A stretch of 64,000 nucleotides of DNA from the NCBI RefSeq assembly GCF_026107645.2, contig NZ_JAPCHV010000001.1, forward strand, positions 124,001-188,000. The letters run 5' to 3'. This DNA is from Flavobacterium sp. MFBS3-15. GTDB taxonomy: Bacteria; Bacteroidota; Bacteroidia; Flavobacteriales; Flavobacteriaceae. Numbering within the stretch: the first letter of the stretch is position 1; the number at the start of each line of letters is the position of its first letter. The position numbers and the translations under genes were made by a program. This document shows positions 1-7,358 of the stretch, piece by piece. The notes under the pieces were generated by a model, which did no database searches, was not told where the DNA came from, and saw nothing but the letters and a program-made list of their open reading frames with translations.

Positions 1-515
1 ACCAGGAAACAGAAATCCATTTCCTCATCAATAACAGCGAGGATGTTACCGTCAATGCCACTGAAATGGCAGATATATTCGGGAAAGACCCGGAGGAATT
101 CCTTTCGGATGTCCATACGCTTGATTTTATCAGGGCACTAGAATCCAAGCTGGGGGCAGCAAGCTTCAGGCGTGAGGTAGGAAGGGATGTTGTCGAGGTT
201 TGGATGAACCGCAAGCTGGCCATAAAGTTTGCCTCATGGCTGGATCCGGAATTTGAGCTTTGGATTTATGACACTATTGAGACCCTCCGCTTTTCACATT
301 ACGATAATCATCTCAAGGCGCTCAATGCCCAGCAGGCTGAAAAACTCCGATTCAATAACCTGTGCAGGAAAGCAGTGTCCGACCAAAACGAGCTGGCTAT
401 CCAGATCATCGAAAGCTACAGAAGGCTCAAGAAGCTTACCAATGAGAAAAGGAGCGCCATTGTCAGCCAGGAGCGGGAAATCAAGAACCTGTTCGATATG
501 TTTGATGAGAATTAA
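1..515 (+). CDS. KilA-N domain protein, 5' end outside window
   Basis: The frame is open from the first bases (codons in phase with position 3), so the N-terminus lies to the left and about 170 residues are visible. The stretch VNATEMADIFGK followed by WMNRKLAIKFASWLDPEF is typical of the KilA-N DNA-binding domain known from phages and large DNA viruses. The C-terminal half is a charged helical tail without a recognisable second domain. In bacterial chromosomes such genes often mark prophage or mobile-element remnants, but nothing else phage-like follows here. The stop overlaps the convergent NUDIX gene by 4 bases. Family call is good; function in this cell is unknown. Confidence 0.75.
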   Translation, partial: QETEIHFLINNSEDVTVNATEMADIFGKDPEEFLSDVHTLDFIRALESKLGAASFRREVGRDVVEVWMNRKLAIKFASWLDPEFELWIYDTIETLRFSHYDNHLKALNAQQAEKLRFNNLCRKAVSDQNELAIQIIESYRRLKKLTNEKRSAIVSQEREIKNLFDMFDEN

Positions 516-979
516 AGTAATTGCTTTTTGAGGGTGGCAGTTACCTCGTCAAGAAAATCGGCCTGCCTTTCGTTGATGAGGGTTTTCGCTTCTTCCATGG
601 AAAACCATCCGGCTTTGTCTACTTCGGGATAAGTGGCTTTTCGACCTGATTTTGGCGGCCACTCCATTTCGAACGTGTTGCAGGTAAAAGTATTTTCATC
701 CAGGTCGCCCTCCGCTGCCCAGCACATCACTTTCTTTCCGCCTTTTTGGGTAATGGTCTGCAATGCAGTAAACGGAGGCTGAGGTATATATCCTGTTTCC
801 TCTTCAAATTCACGGATTGCGGCATCTAAAGGGCTTTCACCATCGTTGAGCTCTCCTTTAGGGATTGTCCACCAGCCCTCGTGTTTTTTAGCGAAGAAAG
901 GCCCGCCGGGATGTACAAGGAAAAAGCCGATTTCATTTCCTTTCCTGCGGTAGAGTAGTATGCCTGCGCTTTGTTTCAT
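512..979 (-). CDS. NUDIX hydrolase
   Basis: A 155-residue protein with a complete Nudix box at about residues 42-64: G-x5-E-x7-R-E-F-E-E-E-T-G, preceded by WWTIPKGEL. Nudix enzymes hydrolyse nucleoside diphosphates linked to another group, using the box glutamates to hold Mg2+. The N-terminus (QSAGILLYRR) and the compact single-domain size resemble the bis(5'-nucleosyl)-tetraphosphatase / MutT-like branch, but the substrate cannot be read from sequence. It is transcribed alone on the minus strand, converging on the KilA-N gene. The start ATG directly follows a short A/T-rich leader. Confidence 0.85.
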   Translation of the reverse strand: MKQSAGILLYRRKGNEIGFFLVHPGGPFFAKKHEGWWTIPKGELNDGESPLDAAIREFEEETGYIPQPPFTALQTITQKGGKKVMCWAAEGDLDENTFTCNTFEMEWPPKSGRKATYPEVDKAGWFSMEEAKTLINERQADFLDEVTATLKKQLL

Positions 980-1015
980 GAATGGAATGTTGTAATTTTA
1001 CTAAAATGAATTACC

Positions 1016-1513
1016 ATGGAAGATAGGGCTGTTATTACGATACCCGCCACGCTGACAGATAAAATACTGGAAGCAATTTCAATTGTGTTGTTGGCATTGC
1101 TTTGGGTTATGGTTATTGTCGGCTACATGAACCTGCCGGAGATCATCCCTGTTCATTTTAACGGCGCTGGCGATCCGGACAGCTACGGCGATAGGAATAC
1201 GCTTTTCCTGCTCCCTGTTATTGGTTCCTTCATATATTTTATCCTTACGCTGCTCAATGGGAAACCTCACACATTTAATTATCCTGTGGCTATAACGCCT
1301 GAGAATGCCGAAAATCAGTATCGTATTGCTGTTCGTATGATGCGTGCCATTAAAGTAAGCGTGCTGCTTGTTTTTTGTGCTATCGAATATGGCAGCTACC
1401 GGGTTGCTATGGGTAGTCAGGATGGACTTGGCAGTTGGTTCATAGTATTTGTTTTTGCAATTATTTTTATGCCCATGATTTATTTCATATACAAGGCGTT
1501 CAGGAATAGGTAA
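1016..1513 (+). CDS. DUF1648 membrane protein
   Basis: A 165-residue integral membrane protein. Residues about 18-38 form a first transmembrane helix, followed by the signature LPEIIPVHFNGAGDPDSYG of DUF1648, the domain also found at the N-terminus of SdpI-type immunity proteins. Further hydrophobic segments lie near residues 63-80, 110-127 and 140-160, giving about four helices. Members are small inner-membrane proteins; without the SdpI C-terminal part an immunity role is only a possibility. The gene stops directly against the stop of the convergent EcsC-like gene. Confidence 0.75.
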   Translation: MEDRAVITIPATLTDKILEAISIVLLALLWVMVIVGYMNLPEIIPVHFNGAGDPDSYGDRNTLFLLPVIGSFIYFILTLLNGKPHTFNYPVAITPENAENQYRIAVRMMRAIKVSVLLVFCAIEYGSYRVAMGSQDGLGSWFIVFVFAIIFMPMIYFIYKAFRNR

Positions 1514-2164
1514 TTACTTCGGTACAATATACTTATTATTCGAATCGCGGAAATAACTGTCGGCAGCTTTGCCAAATCGTTCAATGGTAAAATAATTGAA
1601 TGTCCCTCCTACCACGGCCCCCACGCCAAAAGGCACCAGCCTTCCCAATGCCGCCCCGCCGCGTTTGGAACCGTATTTAGTTACCAGTTTGCGCCCGATT
1701 TTTTGATTCATCCTGTTGCGTATCCGGTCAGTGATGTGTTTGTCAAAATGCTTTACGCCAATTTTTTCGCCCCTGGCCACCATTGCTTTTTCGAGAAGTA
1801 CTACACCTGCCCAAATACCAAGCACTAAGGTAAACTCGTCTTCAAAATCCTGTTCGGTATCCTTGCCGTAGATTAATCCTGTACCATAGCATAGCGCGGC
1901 CATCCACCGCAGCATAAGGATGAGGTCGGCCGAAACAGCACCTGCTTCCATGGCAATCTGTGCGGCTGTACCCAGTCCGGGGAAAACACCGGGCAGTGCC
2001 GTGGCGATACCTACCGAGGTGTATTTTTTCCGTATATTTTTAATATATAGGCGCGACAGTTCCTCCGCAGGCTTGCCGGGATTTTTTTGCCTAATCATGG
2101 CAATATCCTTTCGGATATCCGCAAATGCCGGCATTACCTTGAAGATGATCTGGTGGATGTCCAT
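1514..2164 (-). CDS. EcsC family protein
   Basis: A 216-residue protein with the glycine/alanine-rich segment ALPGVFPGLGTAAQIAMEAG (about residues 57-76) and a second glycine-rich patch near residues 175-195 (GRLVPFGVGAVVGGTFNY), both typical of the EcsC family. Family members are poorly characterised; the name comes from the third gene of the Bacillus ecs operon. The two hydrophobic patches suggest membrane association rather than secretion. It stands alone, convergent with the DUF1648 gene with no gap between the stops. Confidence 0.7.
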   Translation of the reverse strand: MDIHQIIFKVMPAFADIRKDIAMIRQKNPGKPAEELSRLYIKNIRKKYTSVGIATALPGVFPGLGTAAQIAMEAGAVSADLILMLRWMAALCYGTGLIYGKDTEQDFEDEFTLVLGIWAGVVLLEKAMVARGEKIGVKHFDKHITDRIRNRMNQKIGRKLVTKYGSKRGGAALGRLVPFGVGAVVGGTFNYFTIERFGKAADSYFRDSNNKYIVPK

Positions 2165-2227
2165 GGCCTTATTTTTACCTAAAGGTATTCATAAACAGGT
2201 AAGGGGATTGCCAAAGAGCTATTAAAA

Positions 2228-2485
2228 TTACTCTTTAGGGCTGTTGTTGCGGATGTCCGGGTATTTATTGAGGTATTTTTCCAATAACTTTCCCTGCTTG
2301 AAACTCAGCTTCCAAAGGATTTTATTGGTTATTGAATGATTCCAAAGTTCCACATAAAAATTGTGCACCGCGTAGAGTAGCTTTTTCACTTCACCTTCCA
2401 TACATGCATCGATGAGAACGCCCTCATCCCACAAGATACGGTATTGTTCCTCTTCACTCAGTTGCTTATACTCATTCAGTTTCAT
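2228..2485 (-). CDS. small hypothetical protein
   Basis: About 85 residues from the ATG at 2485 (MKLNEYKQLSEEEQYRILWD). An in-frame upstream start at 2545 would add 20 residues, but they read like untranslated sequence and the internal start is preferred. The protein is charged, probably helical and cytoplasmic, with no signal peptide and no motif I can name. The pattern of conserved-looking tryptophans and glutamates suggests a real small gene, but I cannot assign a function. Confidence 0.55.
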   Translation of the reverse strand: MKLNEYKQLSEEEQYRILWDEGVLIDACMEGEVKKLLYAVHNFYVELWNHSITNKILWKLSFKQGKLLEKYLNKYPDIRNNSPKE

Positions 2486-2639
2486 ATCGATAAATTTACG
2501 ATTCCCCCGCCAATTTGCCAAGCCGCTTATGTGCTTTCTGTACAAAACGGTTTCGGAACAGTATGTAGTATGCGGTTATAGCCCTTGTAAAAGTATAAAT
2601 TTATAAACCTTTAAAAATTAAGTAATTATTAGCAATCGT

Positions 2640-2930
2640 TTGGCAAAATTTAAGATTGTAAAAACGGAACTTGCACTCGTAATCAAAAAGGAAAATGCCA
2701 TGAGACTATTGCTTTTACTCCCCATCCTTGCCCTCATGTCTGTATCGGGCTTCAATCTTTCTGCCGGAAACAATAGCTTTGCGGTAGTGGTACTGCACCT
2801 GCTTGTAATGGCGATGTGCATCATATTCATTGCCATGATCGTGAAATCGATGTTTACAGTAAAGTATGTCGAAATGCCGGAAAAAGAAACCAGGAAAGCT
2901 TACGAAGGAATGGATTTACAGCACTCGTAG
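2640..2930 (+). CDS. small two-helix membrane protein
   Basis: A 96-residue frame from a TTG at 2640, or 76 residues from the ATG at 2700 (MRLLLLLPILALMSVSG). Two hydrophobic segments, about residues 21-40 and 47-68, would give a hairpin in the inner membrane with a short charged C-terminus. The residues between TTG and ATG (KFKIVKTELALVIKKE) are plausible coding sequence, so both starts are possible. No family recognised. A strong hairpin terminator follows directly. Confidence 0.5.
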   Translation: MAKFKIVKTELALVIKKENAMRLLLLLPILALMSVSGFNLSAGNNSFAVVVLHLLVMAMCIIFIAMIVKSMFTVKYVEMPEKETRKAYEGMDLQHS

Positions 2931-2951
2931 GCTTACATTATATATAACCAA

Positions 2952-2987
2952 AAAAAGCTCCCCCGCTGAAGGCGGGGGAGCTTTTTG
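2952..2987. terminator. bidirectional intrinsic terminator
   Basis: Perfect 10-bp GC stem (GCTCCCCCGC / GCGGGGGAGC) with loop TGAAG, flanked by five A and five T, so it ends transcripts in both directions. It lies between the small membrane gene on the plus strand and rny on the minus strand. Confidence 0.9.
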
Positions 2988-3017
2988 TCTATTATCTCAC
3001 ATCTATTATCTCAATGA

Positions 3018-4583
3018 CTACTTCGCAATATTCACCGCCCTGGTCTCCCTGATTACGGTAATTTTTACCTGGCCGGGGTAAGTCATTTCGGTTTGTATCT
3101 TGTGTGATATTTCGAATGAAAGGTTGGCGGCCATTTCATCGCTTACCTTTTCGCTTTCAACGATTACGCGAAGCTCACGGCCTGCCTGGATGGCATAGGC
3201 GCTCTTAACGCCCTGGAAGCCATAAGCGATGTCCTCAAGGTCTTTAAGGCGCTGTATGTACGAGTCAAGTACCTGCCTCCTTGCGCCCGGCCTTGCGCCC
3301 GATATGGCGTCACACACCTGTATGATAGGGGAAAGCATTGACTTCATTTCAATTTCGTCGTGGTGGGCACCAATGGCGTTGCATACTTCTTCTTTTTCAC
3401 CATATTTCTCGGCCCATTGCATACCTAACAAAGCATGTGGAAGGTCGCTCTCCGCATCCGGCACCTTACCGATGTCGTGCAGTAGTCCCGCACGCTTCGC
3501 AAGTTTCACGTTAAGCCCAAGCTCGGCAGCCATCAGGCCACACAGTTTGGCCACCTCACGCGAGTGCTGCAGCAGGTTTTGTCCATAAGAGGAACGGTAT
3601 TTCATCCTTCCTACGATCTTGATGAGTTCCGGGTGGAGCCCGTGGATGCCAAGGTCAATTACGGTACGCTTACCTACCTCGATGATCTCTTCCTCTATTT
3701 GTTTTGTGGTTTTGGCAACAACCTCCTCAATACGTGCCGGGTGGATCCTTCCGTCGGTTACAAGCTTATGCAGCGACAGGCGCGCTACCTCCCTGCGTAC
3801 AGGGTCAAAGCAAGAAAGTATGATGGCTTCAGGGGTATCGTCTACGATGATCTCAACGCCGGTAGCGGCTTCAAGTGCACGGATGTTACGACCTTCACGG
3901 CCAATAATACGTCCTTTCACGTCATCCGACTCAATGTTGAATACCGATACACAGTTCTCCACCGCTTCTTCGGTACCTACACGCTGAATGGTATTGATGA
4001 TGATCTTTTTGGCTTCCTGCTGTGCAGTAAGCTTTGCTTCCTCGATGGTTTCCTGTATGTGCGACATCGCACTGGTCTTGGCTTCGGCCTTCAGGCTTTC
4101 CACAAGCTGGTTTTTAGCATCTTCAGCCGAAAGTCCCGAGATTACCTCAAGCTGGGTTACCTGGCTCTTATGCAGCCTGTCGATTTCCTGTTGTTTCTTG
4201 TCGAGGAACTCAATGCGGGTATTGTAGTCTGCAATTTTAGCTTCGGCATCGTCAGCAGCTTTCTTTGCCCTTGCCAGTTCGCCTGATACCTGTGATTCTT
4301 TATCGCGGGTACGTTTTTCGGCTTCTGCAATCTTTTTGTCCTTGCCCAATATCACCTGCTCGTGTTCTGCCTTTAGCTCAAGGAACTTTTCCTTGGCCTG
4401 CAGGAGCTTGTCTTTTTTCATGTTATCCGCCTGTACGTTGGCGTCTTTAAGTATTCCGGCAGCCTCTTTTTTGGCATTGCGTATCAGGTTCGAGACATTT
4501 TTCTTCTCGAGGAACTTCGCGATCCCGAAGCCGGCCGCGACCCCAATTATGGCCCCGATGATTATCATTAGTGTACTATCCAT
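3018..4583 (-). CDS. rny: ribonuclease Y
   Basis: A 521-residue membrane-anchored endoribonuclease that starts mRNA decay. Order: one N-terminal transmembrane helix (about residues 4-22), a long coiled coil (about 30-200), a KH RNA-binding domain with [10 protein letters not shown] at 224-233, and an HD phosphohydrolase domain with LLHDIGK at 367-373 providing metal-binding His and Asp. Length and architecture match the family closely. It is the last gene of the block zapB-like - zapA - 6S RNA - rny on the minus strand and ends at the bidirectional terminator. Confidence 0.97.
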   Translation of the reverse strand: MDSTLMIIIGAIIGVAAGFGIAKFLEKKNVSNLIRNAKKEAAGILKDANVQADNMKKDKLLQAKEKFLELKAEHEQVILGKDKKIAEAEKRTRDKESQVSGELARAKKAADDAEAKIADYNTRIEFLDKKQQEIDRLHKSQVTQLEVISGLSAEDAKNQLVESLKAEAKTSAMSHIQETIEEAKLTAQQEAKKIIINTIQRVGTEEAVENCVSVFNIESDDVKGRIIGREGRNIRALEAATGVEIIVDDTPEAIILSCFDPVRREVARLSLHKLVTDGRIHPARIEEVVAKTTKQIEEEIIEVGKRTVIDLGIHGLHPELIKIVGRMKYRSSYGQNLLQHSREVAKLCGLMAAELGLNVKLAKRAGLLHDIGKVPDAESDLPHALLGMQWAEKYGEKEEVCNAIGAHHDEIEMKSMLSPIIQVCDAISGARPGARRQVLDSYIQRLKDLEDIAYGFQGVKSAYAIQAGRELRVIVESEKVSDEMAANLSFEISHKIQTEMTYPGQVKITVIRETRAVNIAK

Positions 4584-4617
4584 GGTTTAGTTTGGTTTAA
4601 TTTTAAAAAATAAAAAA

Positions 4618-4773
4618 GCCTACATCAGTGGGGTATTGTATAAACTCGAAAAGACAAGTTTTGAGCTAACCCGCTGTTCAAGGATCTGCTCAGGGCAGCA
4701 TGCTATAGTAGCGGCGATTCGCCCATTTTAAAGAATTGGCGTTGAGTTTATCAAATAAGTTACTAATGTAGGC
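4618..4773 (-). ncRNA. ssrS: 6S RNA, flavobacterial type (candidate)
   Basis: The non-coding gap between zapA and rny folds as a long rod on the minus strand. The ends pair over 12 bp (GCCTACATTAGT at 4773-4762 with ACTGATGTAGGC at 4629-4618, one G-T pair). Inside, GATAAACTC pairs with GAGTTTATA and CCGCT with AGCGG, leaving a large internal bubble as in 6S RNA, which mimics an open promoter to bind RNA polymerase. The 3' end runs into a T-rich tract. Size (about 156 nt) and position next to zapA fit 6S RNA. A covariance-model search was not possible here. Confidence 0.7.
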
Positions 4774-4807
4774 AGTATTATTGACGTATGTAAAGAACGT
4801 AATTTGC

Positions 4808-5101
4808 TTATTTAGAGAGAATACCGTCAAGTTTTTCATCCATTTCCTTCAGGCGTGCAAAAGCATCATCCAAGTCGGCCGACTTATCTAACTGCTTCTG
4901 TTCCACCTGCGCTGCAAATTGTAAGGCACACATGGCCAAAACATCCTGCTTGTCGCGTACCGCATAGTTCTCCTCGAACTGCTTTATCATTGCATCAATC
5001 TTTTTGGAAGCACTCCTCAGGCCCTCTTCCTGCACCGGGTTTACCGTGAGCGGGTATACCCTGTCGGCGATCGATATTTTGATTTTCAGCTTGTCGTCCA
5101 T
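4808..5101 (-). CDS. zapA: cell division protein ZapA
   Basis: A 97-residue protein with the ZapA pattern: an N-terminal strand region KIKISIADRVYPLTVNPVQE followed by a long helix for coiled-coil dimerisation (about residues 28-95). ZapA binds and bundles FtsZ filaments at the division ring. The coiled-coil gene upstream ends 2 bases before this ATG, so both are one transcript driven from the promoter at 5423-5452. The 6S RNA candidate starts about 35 bases downstream. Confidence 0.85.
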   Translation of the reverse strand: MDDKLKIKISIADRVYPLTVNPVQEEGLRSASKKIDAMIKQFEENYAVRDKQDVLAMCALQFAAQVEQKQLDKSADLDDAFARLKEMDEKLDGILSK

Positions 5102-5103
5102 TC

Positions 5104-5394
5104 TTAATCAGAAAGTTGCGCTATGCAATAATCAATTTCGCGGATCAATGAATTTATCTTGAGTTTCGTTTCTCTTTTATTGTCGTCACTGCCCAGCAAT
5201 GAATTTGCCATCCTCAGGGATTCGTTCTGCTGTTTCAGAAGCGCTATCTCCTCATTTTGTTTCTTTGCGACTGCTTCCGAATGCGCCTTTCCGTTTTGCA
5301 GCTCCCTGTTTTCCTGTTGCAGCCTGTCCAGTTTAAGGGCCAGCTTCTCCAGTTTACTTTCAAGGGAATCAACAATTTGGGCTAATCCGCTCAT
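5104..5394 (-). CDS. ZapB-like coiled-coil protein
   Basis: 96 residues from the ATG at 5394; a GTG nine bases upstream is less likely. Almost the whole protein (about residues 8-70) is a heptad-rich coiled coil with leucines at regular spacing, followed by KINSLIREIDYCIAQLSD. It directly precedes zapA. Small coiled-coil proteins at this position in Bacteroidetes are probable division-ring partners, comparable to ZapB, but the sequence alone does not prove homology to ZapB. Confidence 0.65.
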   Translation of the reverse strand: MSGLAQIVDSLESKLEKLALKLDRLQQENRELQNGKAHSEAVAKKQNEEIALLKQQNESLRMANSLLGSDDNKRETKLKINSLIREIDYCIAQLSD

Positions 5395-5422
5395 TACAGT
5401 CACTTTTCATTGCTTGATTTTA

Positions 5423-5452
5423 CAAAGTTAATATTCCTTTAATTAGAAACAA
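5423..5452 (-). promoter_or_regulatory. Bacteroidetes-type promoter of the zapB-like/zapA unit
   Basis: Read on the minus strand: TTG (5452-5450), 19 bases, TAACTTTG (5430-5423). This matches the TTG - N19-21 - TAnnTTTG consensus exactly and lies about 30 bases upstream of the start codon. Confidence 0.75.
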
Positions 5453-5636
5453 CTGTTTGGCGAAAAAATTGATTTAAAAATAATTTTCCTAAAATATTTT
5501 GCATCCGGAAGCAGTTAATGATTATATAGCGTTTGGGCTTGAAAGTGGCTTTTGCCTAAGCTCAAACGCTGGGAGCATTTTATAAGAATAACCTAATTAC
5601 CGTTGCCGTTTTATCCGTTTTTCCTATTTTAGTCCC

Positions 5637-7358
5637 ATGAGATCATTTTTCTTACTATTACTATTCAGTGCCGCTGCCGTTGCACAGCAAAGCACTTATC
5701 CGCAAGATTATTTCATTTCGCCGATGAACCTCCCGCTGCACGCTTCGGGGACTTTCGGTGAGCTGCGTACCAACCATTTCCATGCAGGGCTGGATTACCG
5801 TACCAACCAAAAGGAAGGCCTGCCTGTATATGCCGCTGCCGATGGTTATGTGTCCCGTGTACGTGTGTCAGCCTACGGCTATGGCACTGCCCTGTACATC
5901 GACCATCCGAATGGCTTCACTACGCTATACGGCCATTTACAGAAATACGCGCCTAAAATAGAGGAGTACGTCCGTGCAAAACAATATGAAAAGCAGTCGT
6001 TTGATGTCGACTTATTTTTGAAACCGGGCGAATTGACGGTAACCCAGGGCGAGCTTGTGGCCCTTTCCGGCAATTCCGGCGGGTCGGGCGGGCCGCACCT
6101 GCATTTCGAATACCGCGATACAAAGACTGAAATGATCATCAACCCGCTGCTTTTCGGGCTTGATAAAAAAATGAAGGATACCAAGGCGCCGGCGATACAG
6201 GGCCTCGTGGCGCACCCGCTAAGCGACGATGCCGTGGTGAACGAATCCAAAAAGCCATTCATCGTCAACCTGAAGCTCCAGAAGGATGGCACCTACATTG
6301 CCGATAAAATTTACGCCAAGGGAAACGTAGGCTTTTCCATAGCCGCATCCGATAAATCTACCGGGAGTACCGGCCATAACGGCATTTTTAAGGTGCAGAC
6401 GTTCTTCAACGGTTCGCCATACTTTAGCTATGCCTTCAATACCTTCGCGTTTGACGAATCGCGCTACATCAATAATTTCATCGATTATCCGCGTTACTAT
6501 TCCACCGGCCAGCGCTACCAGAAACTGTTCATCAAGACACCGTATGCCCTGTCGCTTTTAAAGAGTACCCCGTCCAATGGGCAGTTCAGCATTGTGCCCG
6601 ATACGATAAAGAACTACCGCATTGAGGTGGCCGACTATCATGGCAACAAAACAATAGTGAACGGCAGCATTGAGTATTCTGATAAGCCGGCACAGGTAGC
6701 CGACCCCAGGCATATTACGCCTTATTTTGTAAAAGCGGGCAACGACCATAATTATACAAAGGACAATGTGTCGGTATTCATACCTGCCAATGCGTTTTAC
6801 GAAGATTTTTACATGGATTTCAACGTGCGCGATTCCATCCTGTACCTGCACAATGCCACAGTGCCCATACATACCAATGTGGAAATCACTTTTGATGCGG
6901 GTCATTTACCCAAGGATGTGTTGCAGAAGACCTTCATCGCAGGCTTTAATGAAAAGAAAATATCCTATAATAACAGTATCCTGAAGGAGGGCAGGCTTAC
7001 CGCCAAAGTCAGGCAGCTGGGTAATTTTAAGCTGGCGCAGGATAACAACGCTCCTAAAATTTACGATATTAGCTTTGCAGAGGGTAAGTGGCTGAGTGAC
7101 AAGGACGGTTTTTGGTGCAAGATAAGTGATGACCTGTCGGGGATTGCTACTTTTGATGCTTTCATCAACGGAAAGTGGGCGCTCATGCACTACGATTACA
7201 AAACGCGCGTTATCTACCATAACTTCAGTGACGGCATTGTGGCCGAGGGGCGAAATGATTTGAGGATCGTTGTCACTGATAATGTGGGAAATTCCACTAC
7301 CTTTGAAACGCATTTTTTCAGAACACAAAATACAGCTCCTGTTGAAAAAGATAAATAA
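5637..7358 (+). CDS. secreted M23 family metallopeptidase
   Basis: 573 residues starting with a signal peptide (MRSFFLLLLFSAAAVA). The LytM/M23 domain spans about residues 45-180 with zinc ligands H49 and D53 in HAGLD and H156 in HLHFE, plus catalytic H154. M23 enzymes cut peptide cross-links of murein. A region of about 60 residues is inserted between the YGHLQ motif and the last zinc motif, and a long C-terminal part (about 190-573) with beta-rich repeats looks like adhesion or binding modules. The stop overlaps the downstream receptor gene by 17 bases, so the two are probably co-transcribed and act at the envelope. Confidence 0.85.
   Translation: MRSFFLLLLFSAAAVAQQSTYPQDYFISPMNLPLHASGTFGELRTNHFHAGLDYRTNQKEGLPVYAAADGYVSRVRVSAYGYGTALYIDHPNGFTTLYGHLQKYAPKIEEYVRAKQYEKQSFDVDLFLKPGELTVTQGELVALSGNSGGSGGPHLHFEYRDTKTEMIINPLLFGLDKKMKDTKAPAIQGLVAHPLSDDAVVNESKKPFIVNLKLQKDGTYIADKIYAKGNVGFSIAASDKSTGSTGHNGIFKVQTFFNGSPYFSYAFNTFAFDESRYINNFIDYPRYYSTGQRYQKLFIKTPYALSLLKSTPSNGQFSIVPDTIKNYRIEVADYHGNKTIVNGSIEYSDKPAQVADPRHITPYFVKAGNDHNYTKDNVSVFIPANAFYEDFYMDFNVRDSILYLHNATVPIHTNVEITFDAGHLPKDVLQKTFIAGFNEKKISYNNSILKEGRLTAKVRQLGNFKLAQDNNAPKIYDISFAEGKWLSDKDGFWCKISDDLSGIATFDAFINGKWALMHYDYKTRVIYHNFSDGIVAEGRNDLRIVVTDNVGNSTTFETHFFRTQNTAPVEKDK

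Noticed and set aside
3564..4286. Long open frame opposite rny
   Set aside because: Lies antisense within a well-conserved gene and shows no protein pattern.
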